Assembly (NCBI GenBank): GCA_009781085.1
Contig: WQYV01000014.1
Span: 1-39,081, forward strand
Length of the DNA: 39,081 nt
DNA from: Betaproteobacteria bacterium
GTDB taxonomy: Bacteria > Pseudomonadota > Gammaproteobacteria > Burkholderiales > Rhodocyclaceae
Direction: 5' to 3'
Of the stretch, positions 38,043 through 39,081 are shown piece by piece (position 1 is the stretch's first letter; the number at the start of each line of letters is the position of its first letter). A model generated the notes under the pieces. That model did not search any database, had not been told where the DNA came from, and worked only from the letters and a program-made list of their open reading frames with translations. Position numbers and translations under genes: made by a program.

Positions 38043-38249
38043 TTATAGCCCCCGCTGTTCCATGAAGTAGGTAATTGCCTCAATAGGGTCGGATTCCAGC
38101 ACGGACTCCCCTTCGTAGTTGTCGATAAGTACCGCGAGTATCTCCAGTTCATCACTTTCCGGGCTGCCGGGTATGGCGTCCCATAGCGCATCGACGCGAA
38201 CCAGGGCTGCATTGTAATCGTTTTCATTGTGAATAGGCCTTATATTCAT
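38043..38249 (-). CDS. Truncated HigA-like antitoxin N-terminal domain (68 aa)
   Basis: MNIRPIHNENDYNAALVRVDALWDAIPGSPESDELEILAVLIDNYEGE...DPIEAITYFMEQRGL*, matching the region before the HTH of HigA-type antitoxins; the HTH is missing. Confidence 0.6.
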   Translation of the reverse strand: MNIRPIHNENDYNAALVRVDALWDAIPGSPESDELEILAVLIDNYEGESVLESDPIEAITYFMEQRGL

Positions 38250-38726
38250 TGCAGTGGCTCCGTATGGATTCCCCTTTATTTACGGCATCTTACGGAGATA
38301 GTTGAGCTTGCGTAGGGAGGAAAGGCCACACATCCAGCCAGGATTTCCGGTTTGAGTGAAATATGGCGCACTTTGGGCGGTGGCAGACTCGGGAACATGT
38401 CGGCGGAAGCACCGTCGTAACATAAAAAAGTTCGGCGGGAGACAGGCACGGCGGCCTTGCTGCGGGCATGATGATCCGGTTTTGGAGGTAGAACGGGTTC
38501 GCGGAACGCCGGTTTACAACAATAGGCAGGAGATTGACAAAAATGAAAAAATATCCAGGGTTTTCGTCACTATGGTTGATTTTGGATATACAATTATTAG
38601 TAACCACTTTGAGTAAACTACTTTAGCAAGTTGACCGCTAGGGGCTGATACCCCTGGTTTTTCCGGATCGCGGCATAGGTCGCGGCATCACAAACCTGAT
38701 CACCGCAACAGAAGGGAGTTCTCACC

Positions 38727-38915
38727 ATGCCAGAAGTTGTTACAGTCAAGCCCCGTAGAGGGCGTCCGCCTTATGAGCGGCCCGTGAAACAGATGGTCTC
38801 ATTGCGTATGGACATCGATGTTCTCGAAGGTCTGCGCGCCACCGGTAAGGGTTGGCAGACGCGGATTAACACCATCATGCGCGAGTGGTTGAAAGACAAG
38901 CCGCCAGCGCTTTAA
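38727..38915 (+). CDS. BrnA-like (DUF4415) antitoxin, orphan
   Basis: VSLRMDIDVLEGLRATGKGWQTRINTIMREWLK matches the BrnA pattern; RBS GAAGGGAG; no BrnT-like ORF upstream. Confidence 0.65.
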   Translation: MPEVVTVKPRRGRPPYERPVKQMVSLRMDIDVLEGLRATGKGWQTRINTIMREWLKDKPPAL

Positions 38916-38919
38916 CTTA

Positions 38920-38935
38920 GGGAGCCTCGGCTCCC
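38920..38935 (+). terminator. Hairpin downstream of BrnA-like gene
   Basis: GGGAGCC-TC-GGCTCCC directly after the stop codon; no clean T-run. Confidence 0.45.
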
Positions 38936-39018
38936 CTGCTGGCCGTCCCGCTTTGCCATCCTATTCACCCGGCAATTAAGCGTTGGCAAACATCAAGTCA
39001 TTGTTATATAATTTTGCA

Positions 39019-39081
39019 TGGACAAAGAAGACGGACGCAGGCTGTCGCGGGAAGCACAGCACGAGAGGCGAAAGCAGGCGG
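39019..39081 (+). mobile_element. Partial transposase/HTH N-terminus (IS630-like), running off the right edge
   Basis: ATGGACAAAGAAGACGGACGCAGGCTGTCGCGGGAAGCACAG = MDKEDGRRLSREAQHERRKQA, reminiscent of IS630-type N-termini. Only 21 codons are visible. Confidence 0.4.

Overview
The window is chromosomal and looks betaproteobacterial (possibly Rhodocyclales-like, by protein feel only). It is dominated by two flagellar blocks. Block 1 (about 0.3-7.8 kb, +) is flgBCDEFGHIJ behind a good sigma-54 promoter. flgK and flgL do not follow flgJ. Instead there is a ~1780-aa DUF4011/SF1 helicase with a transglutaminase-like N-terminal region and a Vsr/REase-like C-terminus. Block 2 (about 25.8-38 kb) is a glycosylation module on the minus strand followed by flagellin genes on the plus strand. 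The module has one glycosyltransferase, two tandem paralogous GT2 genes, a methyltransferase-TPR-divergent GT41 fusion, and a canonical TPR-GT41/SPINDLY O-GlcNAc-transferase-like protein. The plus-strand genes are two flagellins, flaG, fliD and fliS. The two flagellins appear to have different sigma factors: sigma-54 for the first and sigma-28 for the second. Between the blocks lie a Prc/Tsp-type S41 protease, a B12-dependent ribonucleotide reductase (nrdJ), a mosaic accessory patch (19.0-21.4 kb) and a COG3014/YcfL/LpoB lipoprotein cluster. The accessory patch holds attC-like integron sites, a truncated IS110-family transposase, a MITE-like inverted repeat and a translationally coupled pair of unknown genes. 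Degenerate mobile or toxin-antitoxin remnants (Rpn-like nuclease, HigA-like and BrnA-like antitoxins) and partial transposase starts at both window edges complete the picture. Everything here is from reading the sequence; no database search was run.
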